Shown here one piece after another: positions 22,070-33,059 of a DNA stretch of 64,000 nt. The notes under the pieces were generated by a model. The model did not search any database. It saw nothing but the letters and a program-made list of their open reading frames with translations, and was not told the DNA's origin. Source of the stretch: Leptasterias polaris (lineage: Eukaryota > Echinodermata > Asteroidea > Forcipulatida > Asteriidae). Every line of letters begins with the position of its first letter. The stretch's first letter is position 1. Location: NCBI GenBank assembly GCA_037783415.1, contig JAZGTN010000119.1, forward strand, positions 682,001 to 746,000, in the 5' to 3' direction. Made by a program: the position numbers and the translations under genes.

Positions 22070-23600
22070 GAAGTTGCAAGAAATTAATGACGGGAAAACA
22101 ATTCCCTCTTGCATAGAATGTTGTGCCTTAATTAAATGCCCAAGAAAAGCTTCATGCCTGAAACTTTTCCCAGATTAATATTAAAGGGTGGAAAATTACC
22201 CCCTTCTCTAAAACTACGTTACTTTAAAGGGTGTCGTTTCTAAAAATGTTTTACTAAAATCGACAGCTCTCCAGTGCTTTTTAGTCTTTACCAAGTACAT
22301 TTTTATGGTCATCATTTTGATTTTGGTGAGTAATTACCAAAGGTACACCCTCCATTCAAAAGTAAAATGCTGTGATTCTAGATGCTCTAAACTCTAAATG
22401 CTCTAATATTAAGGTACAACAGTGTTGTGTATTTAGCATGAAACCAAACGGGTATTAAAAGTTCTAGCTTATGGTGTTAAATTAAACGCTCCACTTCACT
22501 TCCAGCACGCCAGTGTTTAATACTCAGTGTGGTCATTGACAAGGTCGTGCCTAGTCATGCTTATCTCGGTTCACGGCTACGTCAATGATGGCAATGATTG
22601 GGAAGGCCATTTTGGAATTGGTGCGCAATTTACAATTTTTTATATATTTTTGTTTATAGTACAGAACTGTTTACAGCTTAACTGGTACGCTTACTGTCTT
22701 TGAACAAGTATAAGGTAGAGCAATGTAAATGTTGAGAACATTTTAACCATTTGCCTTTATAGGTCATTATTTGATCAACATTTATAGAGAAGCAAAGATG
22801 TTTTTCTACAAGCCTCCAAAAAAGACAGACTTTTATGAATTCTCAAAAACTGCATTTCTACTTGTTGCGACAAAGTTGGTAGAGCAATAACACTACAGCT
22901 ATAATGAAATAAATAAATGAATATGTAAATATAACCTAACGGCAATTTTGGACAAAAACAACCCTTTGTTCATAACACTTTTACCACAACACTTTTACCA
23001 CTAGTCTACAATGCTCTGCTTCAATTCTACACGATGTATACAAGTTATCTATGCTGAACATGACTTCACTAGCAAGCACAGCCTACAAATTAATTTCTAC
23101 AATGAATGTTGACTGTCAATTAAGGGATTGAACTATCTTGTTTTTAATCATTTCCATTTTCTTGTTTTCTTGTTTTCACAAACCATTGTCATATTTTCAC
23201 TTAAACACATCATATAATCAACCTGTGAATAAAACTTTTCTTTTGTTTTTTCTCTCTCTTGCTCGCCTCTTTTTTTACTAAACAACGTAACACTTCTTCT
23301 TCTTATTTTGTTTTTTTGTTTTCATGTTTTCTTTTTGTCAGTAATTTGAAGCACGTTTGCAAACGTGCTATATTTGTGGGAACAACCAAAATCGTTTCCT
23401 CGTCTTTGACGATATTTAAGACGGATTTATTTTTCTGAAGGAGTTTGGGTGGTTGGTGAGGGTATAAATTTTAAAAACCAGTGGATACTTTTTGAAAGAG
23501 GTTCAAGACAGAGTTTGTTTTCCACGAAGTGGCCGACTTTGGGGTGTGGTTTGTGAATGGTGTGGAGCTTTCTACGGCATCTACTAACTACTAGAATCTA
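22070..23600. other. intronic or upstream AT-rich sequence
   Basis: No gene recognised. Pyrimidine-rich stretches lie at 23150-23340. If the exon at 23609 is real, this is the 5' end of the long first intron. Confidence 0.5.
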
Positions 23601-23608
23601 AAGCTTAC

Positions 23609-23689
23609 CGGATTATCGGTCCCAACATCCATCGTTGACGTTTCGTTGTCTACGAAACAAGTGCCGTCATCATCGTCCTGGTTAACCAT
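23609..23689 (-). CDS. probable first coding exon of the SLCO gene
   Basis: A short exon encodes 27 residues starting MVNQDDDDGTC and ending DVGTDNP. The start codon sits in GCACCATGG, a strong animal initiation context, and the exon ends exactly at CCG|GTAAGC, phase 0. The acceptor I infer for the next exon at 8402 is also phase 0, and the 17 codons between that acceptor and the downstream ATG at 8351 contain no stop. The acidic, serine/threonine-rich sequence suits the cytosolic N-terminus of an OATP. The link across 15.2 kb is an inference: this could instead be the first exon of another minus-strand gene, and translation might start at 8351. Confidence 0.55.
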
Positions 23690-24260
23690 GGTGCCGGTCC
23701 CCAATCGGTAGGAGACTATTTTGGATACAAGAGTTGAGATGAGCCGAACTGTTACACAGAATGGGTCCACTGTACGTGCGCGTAAACGTTTATCTTGCGA
23801 GCCCTTGCTTTACGGTAGTTGTCCCTGGGGTACTGACGTGCCATGTGAATGAATGCAAAGTGCCTCTCTGGTCTATACAAACCAAGGCCTCACCGCGCGT
23901 GTTTACGGTGGGTCCTTTTTCAATTGTTAGTAAACAAAAGCATAAAGCCCCCCCGTAGTTGATCAAGCATGTTTGTGGAAACTTGTTCAGGCGTATAACA
24001 TTGTGCCTTTTTCAAATTATACCCTTTTCCCAGTAAGGTTTATTAATTTCAAGGTACAATCGTATAAGTTGTATCCCGGAGACTGCAGGAGAGGGCTTTG
24101 CTTTTATAAACGGGCCAATGTTAACTGGGAACAAAGTACCGGAAAATAAAGACGAAGTTGAAGTTGGAATTGTTGATCGGTCATTAATACTTCTTTGGAT
24201 TGTTTTTTGCGATGGTTAAGTCTGTTGGGTAGCTGCTGGGGGTGGTCGGACACGTGCCCC
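23690..24260. promoter_or_regulatory. probable SLCO 5' UTR and promoter region
   Basis: This lies directly upstream (minus strand) of the start codon at 23689. No TATA box or initiator can be pinned down by eye, and no conserved site is claimed. The call rests only on position next to the inferred first exon. Confidence 0.3.
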
Positions 24261-24269
24261 ATGCTTGGA

Positions 24270-25320
24270 CCAATTGGTTTTTCTTCTTATTCGTCTGCTT
24301 CTTCATCTTATGTCTTCTTGTTCTTGTTCTTCTCCATCTTCTTCGCATGTCTTCTTGTTCTTGTCATTTTAAGTTGTATAAATTGATTTAATATTGTTTA
24401 GACAATAAAGATTCAATTAAAAAGTCAAAAGTCTTCTTCTTCTGTCTTCGTCATCTTCTTCTTCTGTCTTCTTGTTCTTGTTGTTGTTCTTCTTCTGTCT
24501 TCTTGTTCTTGTTGTTCTTCTTCTTCTGTCTTCTTGTTCTTGTTGTTCTTCTTCTTCTGTCTTCTTGTTCTTGTTGTTCTTCTTCTTCTGTCTTCTTGTT
24601 CTTCTTCTTCTTCTGTCTTCTTGTTCTTGTTGTTCTTCTTCTTCTGTCTTCTTGTTCTTGTTGTTCTTCTTCTTCTGTCTTCTTGTTCTTCTTCTTCTTC
24701 TTCTTCTTCTGTCTTCTTGTTCTTCTTCTTCGTCTGTCTTCTTGTTCTTGTTCTTCTTCTTCTTCTGTCTTCTTGTTCTTCTTCTTCTTCTTCTTCTTCT
24801 GTCTTCTTGTTCTTCTTCATCTTATGTCTTCTTGTTCTTGTTCTTCTCCATCTTCTTCGCATGTCTTCTTGTTCTTGTCATTTTAAGTTGTATAAATTGA
24901 TTTAATATTGTTTAGACAATAAAGATTCAATTAAAAAGTCAAAAGTCTTCTTCTTCTGTCTTCGTCATCTTCTTCTTCTGTCTTCTTGTTCTTGTTGTTG
25001 TTCTTCTTCTGTCTTCTTGTTCTTGTTGTTCTTCTTCTTCTGTCTTCTTGTTCTTGTTGTTCTTCTTCTTCTGTCTTCTTGTTCTTGTTGTTCTTCTTCT
25101 TCTGTCTTCTTGTTCTTCTTCTTCTTCTGTCTTCTTGTTCTTGTTGTTCTTCTTCTTCTGTCTTCTTGTTCTTGTTGTTCTTCTTCTTCTGTCTTCTTGT
25201 TCTTCTTCTTCTTCTTGTTCTTCTTCTTCTTCTGTCTTCTTGTTCTTGTTCTTCTTCTTCTTCTGTCTTCTTGTTCTTGTTGTTCTTCTTCTTCTGTCTT
25301 CTTGTTGTTCTTCTGTCTCT
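24270..25320 (+). repeat. TTC-rich complex tandem array with 514-bp duplication
   Basis: Variants of TTCTTCTTCTGTCTTCTTG and TTCTTGTTG alternate for about 900 bp. The array is interrupted by a unique segment (CATTTTAAGTTGTATAAATT ... AAAAAGTCAAAAG) that occurs twice, at 24365-24431 and 24879-24945, so a 514-bp unit containing array plus spacer is duplicated. Its period and purity keep long frames open on all six strands (poly Leu/Ser/Phe or Glu/Arg/Lys); none is a gene. Confidence 0.95.
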
Positions 25321-26450
25321 CGAGTGTGCTCCTGACAAACTTACTGAAATTGTAGTGTTCTAAAGGACTCTCGTGTTATCTTTGGAAGGCAACTTGTTTA
25401 TGTGTTTATTAGTATTATTTTGTTTTCGATAATTCCTTTGAAGTGGCGTGCCTGGTCAGTAGACATGTTCTTCATGTTTAAAGGGGTGGCAGGCGGCTAA
25501 GAAATAATTTAAAGTTTTGGGTTTTTTACTGAGATGAACGAAGATGTCTGATTAATCTATATGGGGTTTTTCCGCGATCGTTCTAGTTTGAAAAAGGAGA
25601 GGGGCACTGTTCCAAGCAGGTGGGACTCGATTTCCCCCCTCTTCCATGCCCCACCCCCAGGTTACGCCAGAACCTCTTTCCCCGGGTCCTTTAAACATCC
25701 CCCTACACGCAGACTCGACGTGTATTAGACTTTAAAACAATAATGTGGCAGGGGGGAAAATCAACAAGTCATCCACAAATTTCAGATAACTTTGAAATCC
25801 CGCACCAGTGTCCTCCACTGTTTTCCCCACAAGGCTTCTGCGAGAAGGTCTGACTTTAAACAGGTAAACTTGAAAATGTTCTTCAACAACGATGCAAAGG
25901 TCGTTTTTATGGTTGCACTCGGTGGCTTTATACAACTTGTTGAGTTACACAGAGCCTAAACCTCTCCCGTTGTATGGTGACAACAACTCGAGAATAAAAT
26001 GGGTTCAAACAGAGTGGTCATTTCCTGTAAACTGATTGACTCGGAAAGGAGACGTATTTACGATGATTGATAACCATTTCAGGGGTTATCGTCCAAAAAC
26101 ATCCACTTGACTATTTTGTGACCTAAAAATTGTTTTACAATACAAAGAACGCACTACCAAAGATACGGGTAGACTTGTATCGGGCCCCCGTTAGGTTCGT
26201 ATCTGGGATCCGGGTGGAGTGGCGACTATTGTCAATGCGAGGTCAATGCGAGCCTCCGAGTTCAAGTGCTGTTCCTGGACCTATCTCATCACCGGTCAAT
26301 AAAAAATAAGATACATTTGTATATACAGCGCTTTATTATTTTGCTAACAGTTTTGACGACAGGAGGACAGCAAAGCTACTCCGAATTATCAGAAGCACTA
26401 AGGTTAAACACATGTTCCGAAACCCCAAACACTTTCCTAATCATATCCCT
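25321..26450. other. no gene recognised
   Basis: Mixed-composition sequence with CCCC-rich stretches at 25630-25710. Short frames only. Confidence 0.5.
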
Positions 26451-26454
26451 AACT

Positions 26455-26562
26455 TTAACCTAACCCTAACACTAATCCTAGCCCTAACCCTAACCCTGAT
26501 CCTAATCCTAAGTTTAATCTAACCCTAACTCTAACCCTAATCCTAGCCCTAACCCTAACGTA
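26455..26562 (+). repeat. degenerate interstitial telomere-like repeat
   Basis: About 17 units of CCTAAC, CCCTAA and one- or two-base variants (CTAATC, CCTAGC, CCTGAT). CCCTAA is the metazoan telomere C-strand. The block is unbroken but impure, so it is an old internal block, not a chromosome end. Confidence 0.85.
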
Positions 26563-29500
26563 TACATCACGAAGGGGCGTTTGGAACGTCGGGTTGTCGG
26601 AACAAGGGGATTTCAGAACGTGTGACAGACAGCCCTTTTGAATTCAATAAAGTGGCTAACTGCCTCGTATGGTTCAAGATTAATAAATAATTGACGCTGT
26701 TCAATTCAGTGCTTGTTGACTAAAGGCACACCATGCAGTAATAAGAGAACTATTGTAAGTGGGGTTTTTTGTTATGGGTCTGTGTCTGATCATTAGTGTG
26801 TTGACCTTACACTGCCCTCTTTCTGCGTTAAAATCAATGTGGACTTCGGCTTAACTTGTCAACGCCAACTGAACTCTGACCGACTGCTAAACATTCTGAA
26901 CCATAATTCTCAAAATATGATTTATATGACCATTATCCGAAGGGAAATTGCATAACTGTACTTAAAGAATAAATTAAGTTGACTAATAGAAGTTAATTTT
27001 GCATCGTGGATATAGAATATTTGTTTTGGTTTTTTACCCCTGTACACTCAGTGCTAACCCGAGTTCTGTGAAAAGGGGCACGGGCGAAACAGCTATTCGA
27101 ACCAACGACCTTTGCATTGCTAAAGCGGAAGTGTTACCACTGGACCACGAGATAGCCCAATTACTAGAGGCAGTTCGAATCCTTGGCAGCGGGTACCGCA
27201 ACGATAGAATGATGTTAATTATGCATCGGGGATAATGTATATAGTGGGGGGGGGGGGGGGGGGGTTTCCTACTGATGTGTGTTAAGCACTGTATACTCAG
27301 AATTAAGTTGTCAATAAGCACTTTAGAAAATAAATATGTGGAAAGATTTTGTTTTTGAAGGCAAGCATTATTAATAATTACAATTCAACACTAAAGAGCA
27401 AACAACAAACTCAAGTCTGACAAAATATCTTTCAAAAAAGAATCAATTTTAAACGCGACTTTGCGACATGTTCTCAATAATGAAAGCTGAAGGAGATAAA
27501 ATGGCCGTAGGGGCTTCTAACAAAGCTCCTTAAAGAGTTCAACATTCAATTAATGCAGTTCCAGGGTTTTGGGGTTTTTTTTTTTTTTTTTAACGACCTT
27601 CCGGGGTCCAAAAAACACATTATGTTTTTAATCTCATGTCTATTCCTTTTTTTTTTAAAGAAGGGGGAAAAAACGTCTATCCGCTCACATAAAAAGTTTG
27701 GAAAGTGATAATAATCAAAGGTGAAGGCCACGACAATAAACATTGTTATGTGGAAAAACATTACACAACATGACTACCAGCAAATGTGAGGCAGGCATTT
27801 TTTTGGTCCCTTTTAGTTGAGTGTTCGAAGCGGAAATAAAGTATCAGGTAACTAATTTTACCCACACGTATGCAACGGAGAGTCGAGTGTGCAAGTCTGA
27901 TGAGTACATACAGAACGCGCAATGCTGAGATCACGCGCAAGTTTTGACGCACCTGTCGTCCAAATGATCTGTGTCAGATTCCCCGATAATTTAATGTGAT
28001 TCTTCCAATTAAACAGATTGACAACTAAATGAAGAACAAAAGAGACCAGATTTAACTTAATAGTATTCTGTATTTACAATTATATTTACAACTATTTACA
28101 GGAATAACAGATGATATTTCATAAGTGTACGCTTACAGTTGTTTGTACAGCTTTCTGATTTACGTTCACAACTCCAAGATTATCTAATGTTTCCAAAAAA
28201 TCCATAACCGTTTTGCTCCTAACATTTCTGCTTAAGCTAAACGAGAATGCGGAAAAGTTAAAGATAATTATATAAAATACTTGACGTTCGTAATCTAACT
28301 CTTTCGGGAACCCCGTCTGGACCCTTCTGTCACGTGCCCGTATGGTGCGTACTTCGCACAATGATTGACTAGCTTGACAGTCTCCTGCTCAAGGAGCTTT
28401 CGTGCAGCTTCACACAATGGGCAGGCTCGGTTGACGTCTACCGGAACGGGGTCAAGTCAAGCCCAAGAGTATGGCCATCTATCAAGTAAAATACAACCAA
28501 ACGTGTGCAAGTTTTGTGGAATAATCTTAGTAACGTTTAAACAGACAATTACATAATATAACTCAATCAATAACTCTCAAGTCTTTCAATATATTATAGA
28601 AATCGTCAACATTATCAAAACTTCGTTAAGCGCAACAAATCTTCCGTTTACAATTATCTATGATGTCTGCCCATTTCCTGAAAATGTCTTTGCCAATTGC
28701 AACTATAGCAGAACATCATTTTAACTATAACAAATCAGATCTTCTTCAATAAATCGAATTCCGCGAACAATTATAAATCAAAGTTACACTTACGGTTATT
28801 GCTCTGGGTGAAGGCTTATGGTTTGTCGAGGCTTAGTGTTGCTGGTATGGACCGATGAAGAAAGATTCTTGGTTTCGACTCTGTTTGGTCAAAATACCAA
28901 TCCGCTCGTACCGGGACTGAAATTCTCCGGCCGATCGCCACTCCTGCTGCTTCAGGGGCTTCTTGTCTGTTGGTACGGTCATACACTCTCACTCTCTCTC
29001 AAAGTTGTTTAGCGATCACCAATCAAGATCGTTCTGATCCACTTTCAAACATTCGATTTCACTCGCAAACCCATACACTCAAGAACGCCCCAAAACTAAC
29101 AATTGAAACATACTTACTTAACGATAGACTGAACAACATACTCAACGTTCTAACAATAGATAAAGCTCCAGTTTCCCATCTTGTGCCTGTAGAACTATTT
29201 TGATATTTTCTATAAACCCTTTACGATTGCTATTATGTGCCCCTGGCCATTCGTATTTAAGCGCATGAAAAGGTGTCCTCCATGACGTGTATAATGTTCA
29301 ACGTTCTTTCCAAGGTTTATGGATTTTTTCTTCTTGGGGGGGCCTCATGACGTAGGCACTTTTAATGGTAAACAATAACCTCTAAAACTAATCGTTGATG
29401 CATTTGATGCATTTGGTGTGCATGGCATCTATTGAAACTAGTTTGACACCCACAGGGTCATGATAATGTTTAAAGATACAGGTATTGCAAAACTGGGATA

Positions 29501-30500
29501 ATATTGACGGTTGTTAACCCGAAAGCTCACCCCCTTCTAAGGCAAGGGTTTCTGTGTGTCCAACGAAGATCCTCTTCATGCGGAAAGTTGCTTGAAAATT
29601 CGGTCCGAGCGCCCTCTTTTGCCATTGTGAACATTAATTTATTTGTTCGGTGTTTTTTCCGTGATTTCTCTACGAGTCTTGTTTTCTTGTCTTGTTTTTT
29701 TTTATTTATTAATCATTTATTTTATGCTTAGGCCTATTGTTTATTTATTAATAGTTTTTTTTTTTTTTTTTTATGTATTTAGGTCTATTATTATTTTTTT
29801 TTTTTTTTTTTACCACAACAACTCACAGAGAGTTTTATGCAAATGGTGTTCCCACAAACCTCACTTTAGATACTGTAAGCCTGAACGTCCATTCATTTTA
29901 TTTTATTATTATTTTTATTATTTAATTTGGGGCTCTTTTTTTTTGGGGGGGGGGGTGGTTTGTGATTTCAGATACCTTAAAAAAGTTTCAACCATTGGGA
30001 ATTTGTATTACTTATGACGGATGCAAAGTAGCCTCTTCATTGTGTTCTTTGTATATAAAGACAAAACACAAGACTGTTTGTTGTAACAATTGTCAAAATT
30101 GATACTGGAACAAATCCTCTAAAGAAAAATGTTGACGCAAAGTCAAGAAAAAGATAACAAAAATCGACTTCAGCAATTTAAATAATTATAATGATGTAGA
30201 CGTGCACACAAGCAAATAAAACGAAATCTGCCCTTCCCATCTTTGAAGGTTTACAACTTTAAAAGCAGGTACTAAATCCCTTGATGTGTTCGTTGAAGCA
30301 ATTCATGTGAAGTTATGCATGACATTCAAGGAACAATCTTGTTTTTATTTGGGAAAAAAATCCTACCACAATTGGGCTTTTTTACGGGTGGGTACGTTTT
30401 GAGTAAACAATTTATACAATGTTCCTACTGAGCAAAGCTTATTCACAGATCTACATGAAACCGTACATTTTGTTCTGCTTTTTTGAATGTCCAGTACAAC
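26563..30500. other. no gene recognised; tRNA-like and homopolymer sequence
   Basis: Contains a tRNA-like segment on the minus strand (27095-27175: GGGCTATCTCGTGGTCCAGTGG ... GGTCGTTGGTTCGAA, anticodon-loop TTTAGCA, alanine-like but without a matching acceptor stem), a poly-G run at 27246-27264, T-rich stretches (27570-27590, 29690-29810) and a G run near 29945. Frames of 63-124 codons here are low-complexity or uninformative. Confidence 0.5.
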
Positions 30501-30509
30501 GGTATTCGA

Positions 30510-30955
30510 GCTCATTAGTTTTCCCAATAGATAGAGTCTCTACCGGCATTTTAAAACGGAGTGCCACTCTGTTTCATACCCTTCTAGTGCAATGCTTGTC
30601 AAACTTTTTAAACAGTTCGATTACGTCACATTTCAAAATAAAATTACGGCCTGTACATGTTTGTTCATTTCTGTTCATTTTTGTTCATTCCTTAGATTTG
30701 ACAATATTCAATCAAAGCAGCATTGAAATTGACCTTATGACTGGCACGAACAAATTCCTCTTTGGATTGTACGGCCCATTGTTGTTGATGTCCGTTTACG
30801 TAAGTTTCAAATGTTGCTCTGAAAGAGCATCAAGTGAAATGTAAATTTACGTCATTTAAACTTTAGGTTAGAGACTTAAAAAATGTTATCCCACTTTTAT
30901 GATGAGTGTATCTATTGGAGAATGAGTGCATCACAAAACTCAATTTCACTTTGGA
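30510..30955 (+). mobile_element. fold-back element family F, copy 1
   Basis: CCAATAGATAGAGTCT at the left and, inverted, TATCTATTGGAGAATGAGTG at the right match the ends of the better preserved copy at 41850-42462, as does the internal TACCCTTCTAGTGCAA. The arms are more diverged here. No coding capacity. Confidence 0.6.
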
Positions 30956-30989
30956 GACCCTCTTTAACAAGAGGTGACTTGTAATTGTC

Positions 30990-31165
30990 TTTTTTTTTCA
31001 CTTTCAAATAATAAACCACAAGGGAAACTGACTGGGTAAATTTTAAATGATTTTGGGTTGAAAAAAGTAAAAAATTGGCTAGAGCGGGATTTCAACCAAC
31101 GACCTCCGGATTAACGTGCCCGCGCTCTACCAACTGATGAGCTATCTATAGCCCTATGTTGGCAG
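30990..31165 (-). mobile_element. tRNA-Asn-like SINE, family T
   Basis: On the minus strand: GGGCTATAGATAGCTCATCAGTTGGTAGAGC, an anticodon arm GGGCACGTTAATCCGG whose loop contains GTT (asparagine-like), and GGTCGTTGGTTGAAATCCCGC. An inserted CAT in the D arm and mismatches in stems argue against a working tRNA. The tail has the same GTCAGTTTCCC-TGTGGTT sequence as the copy at 11055. Confidence 0.65.
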
Positions 31166-31349
31166 CCTCCTTATTCTGTCAATATCTTTGTGCGGGCGTG
31201 CCAGTCTTTCCACTTTCATGAACTCTATCGATCGGAAAATGATTACGTCACAAAACTGAAGTTGACCTCTAAAAGCACATGTGTCCTATTTTGGGTAATA
31301 ATTAAAGACCTGTATCCACACTTGACGTGACTCAACGAATGTATACATA

Positions 31350-31640
31350 AAACTAGACTTAACTTTTTGTTGTATAACAAAAAGAAGGTGTTCGGAATGA
31401 CGTTCAATTTGGTAGTAACACATCCCAGTTTGAATACATGTAAGCTACATTTCAGCTTGACCAAGCATACTACTCAGTATATAGCTCTTGAACCTGCACC
31501 TTTAAGGTGACGTCATGTCACACTCGATGACGTCATCGTGATGTGAACAAATTTGTTGGATGTAACATATCACAACTTGGATACATGCAAAGTTTCAGCT
31601 TGATTACCCAAGTCGTTCTGTACTTATAAATCTTGTAAGA
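31350..31640 (+). mobile_element. AGGTGTTCGG-family element terminus
   Basis: AAAACTAGACTTAAC, then TTTTTGTTGTATAACAAAAAG (a small hairpin) and AAGGTGTTCGGAATGACG. The same AACTAGAC...hairpin...AGGTGTTCGG order occurs at 33812, 34963 and, inverted, near 36475. This looks like the terminal module of a mobile family. Confidence 0.5.
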
Positions 31641-31659
31641 ACTAGCAGTGGCTCAAATT

Positions 31660-33050
31660 TAATTGAAAAAATTGGTAAACATGACTCTGTTAGAAATTTG
31701 TACGATAAGTTTTTATCAAAAGTTAGTGAATGAAACAAGAGTTTCTTCCTTCCATTGTTTAAACCCAATAAAGTTATAACTTTTTCCGTGCAATTTGGAC
31801 TTTATGTATTACATACTGAAGTACCTACTCATATCACGCATAGAACTGAAGCAGCACAATGACCTCACTATGTCCCGAGTTTACATTAATCCACTAATCC
31901 CAAAATGTTTGTAGCGCCCGCTAGAGTTGACTTTTGAATTGCGAGTTTATTTACTTAAATGGTGTTTGGACGGCCATTGGATGGAAGTATAATGTTTCTT
32001 GATATGATCGGCTGGTTCCCTTTACTTGTTTTTATAATGATCACATAACAATTATGAAATAATCGTGTACGATTTTTTTCACAACAATGCTTACATGTTT
32101 AGAATGATAGAACATAAGAATCAAGTGTTTGACGGGCGTGAGGGCATCGATCTGCATGCTAGTTTCCATGGTAGTCGCTTTGGAATCAAAACCCATTATT
32201 TTTGAATGATTATCCACTTGATTACAATCCTAAAGATGTTATTCAAAATAATAAATAAAGCCGCCACACTTCCTGTGTATACGAATGCAACAATTAAAAA
32301 GTCGTTATTTATCGACAAAATTGGACCTGAGTATTTCCTTTCTTTTCTCAGTCTCATTTGCACGGGAGAGAACAATATTAATCGGTCAAAAACTGAAGTA
32401 TAACAAGGCACTTCTTGTTTCGACCGGAAGTAGAGGTAACGTAATGTCACACACACAATACAAAAATAAGACCTAAATTAATTTGGTATAATCCCGCAAA
32501 AAGCAACCTACGGTCTCATGTCCGTGATTTGATATGGAAGTTCAAACATTACAAAATTAATATTTAAAAACCTTGTAATTTGACATCCGATGAAGTCATG
32601 ATGATATCACTGCAGCGGTGTCATCTACCTATGCATATCTAACTATGTGTGAAGATTAAAGTTTATGCGAGCTTAGGAAGTGTCTTTTTTTATTGGACAA
32701 TCTTGAGGGAAAAGAAGACGACGAGATATGAATTCATGAAATGTTCAACTTTTGGTTAAAAAGCACACGATCAAAAGCCTAGCATTTGTTTGTTAATGAG
32801 GTTTGCATGGACGGCTGTTTTAGAGACTAACAAAGCGTATTGTCAAAAGCAGGTTGCGCGAACCTTGAACAGAGACTAGACCACAAGCATGTTTGATGGA
32901 CTTTGAACCTTGCGGATGATTTGCTCAACGTATACACACACACTACGTGATAAAAAACAGTAAACTGGTTTAGTTCGCGTAGTGTGTGTGTAGCCCGTGG
33001 TTTGACAGCGGGTCAATAAATACACGTAATAATTGGTCAATATTTCAAAT
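31660..33050. other. AT-rich sequence with a diverged copy of the 1.15-kb repeat
   Basis: From about 32375 to 32560 a diverged copy of the TTCGACCGGAAGTAGAGGT ... GACGGTCTC-like segment of the next repeat can be followed. No gene. Confidence 0.55.
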
Positions 33051-33059
33051 ATTTGTATA

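Larger units (their letters stand above)
1443..23689 (-). other. SLCO/OATP-family transporter gene locus, 5' part
   Basis: Seven coding exons on the minus strand (23609-23689, 8074-8402, 7423-7841, 6512-6774, 5035-5194, 3829-3993, 1443-1671) join with GT-AG introns and consistent phases (0,2,1,0,1,1,2), giving about 548 residues. The product resembles organic-anion-transporting polypeptides, 12-helix plasma-membrane exchangers of bulky organic anions. Seen directly: CGIGSFRPRSLQ before helix 1, an alternation of hydrophobic segments, and DPRFIGAWWLGF, a close match to the OATP family signature D-x-R-W-[IV]-G-A-W-W-x-G-F-[LG] with W replaced by F. Family members are about 650-720 residues, so the Kazal-like extracellular loop and last helices are missing here and should be encoded left of position 1. 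I cannot assign a subfamily; the N-terminal part recalls invertebrate OATPs. The 15.2-kb first intron is inferred. Confidence 0.88.

Noticed and set aside
24425..25363. Several frames of 95-145 codons on both strands
   Set aside because: They come from the TTC/GAA-type array; composition is only Leu/Ser/Phe/Cys or Glu/Lys/Arg/Thr.
27095..27175. Possible tRNA-Ala gene on the minus strand
   Set aside because: B-box-like sequence is present but the acceptor stem lacks a matching 3' side; treated as a SINE or tRNA remnant.
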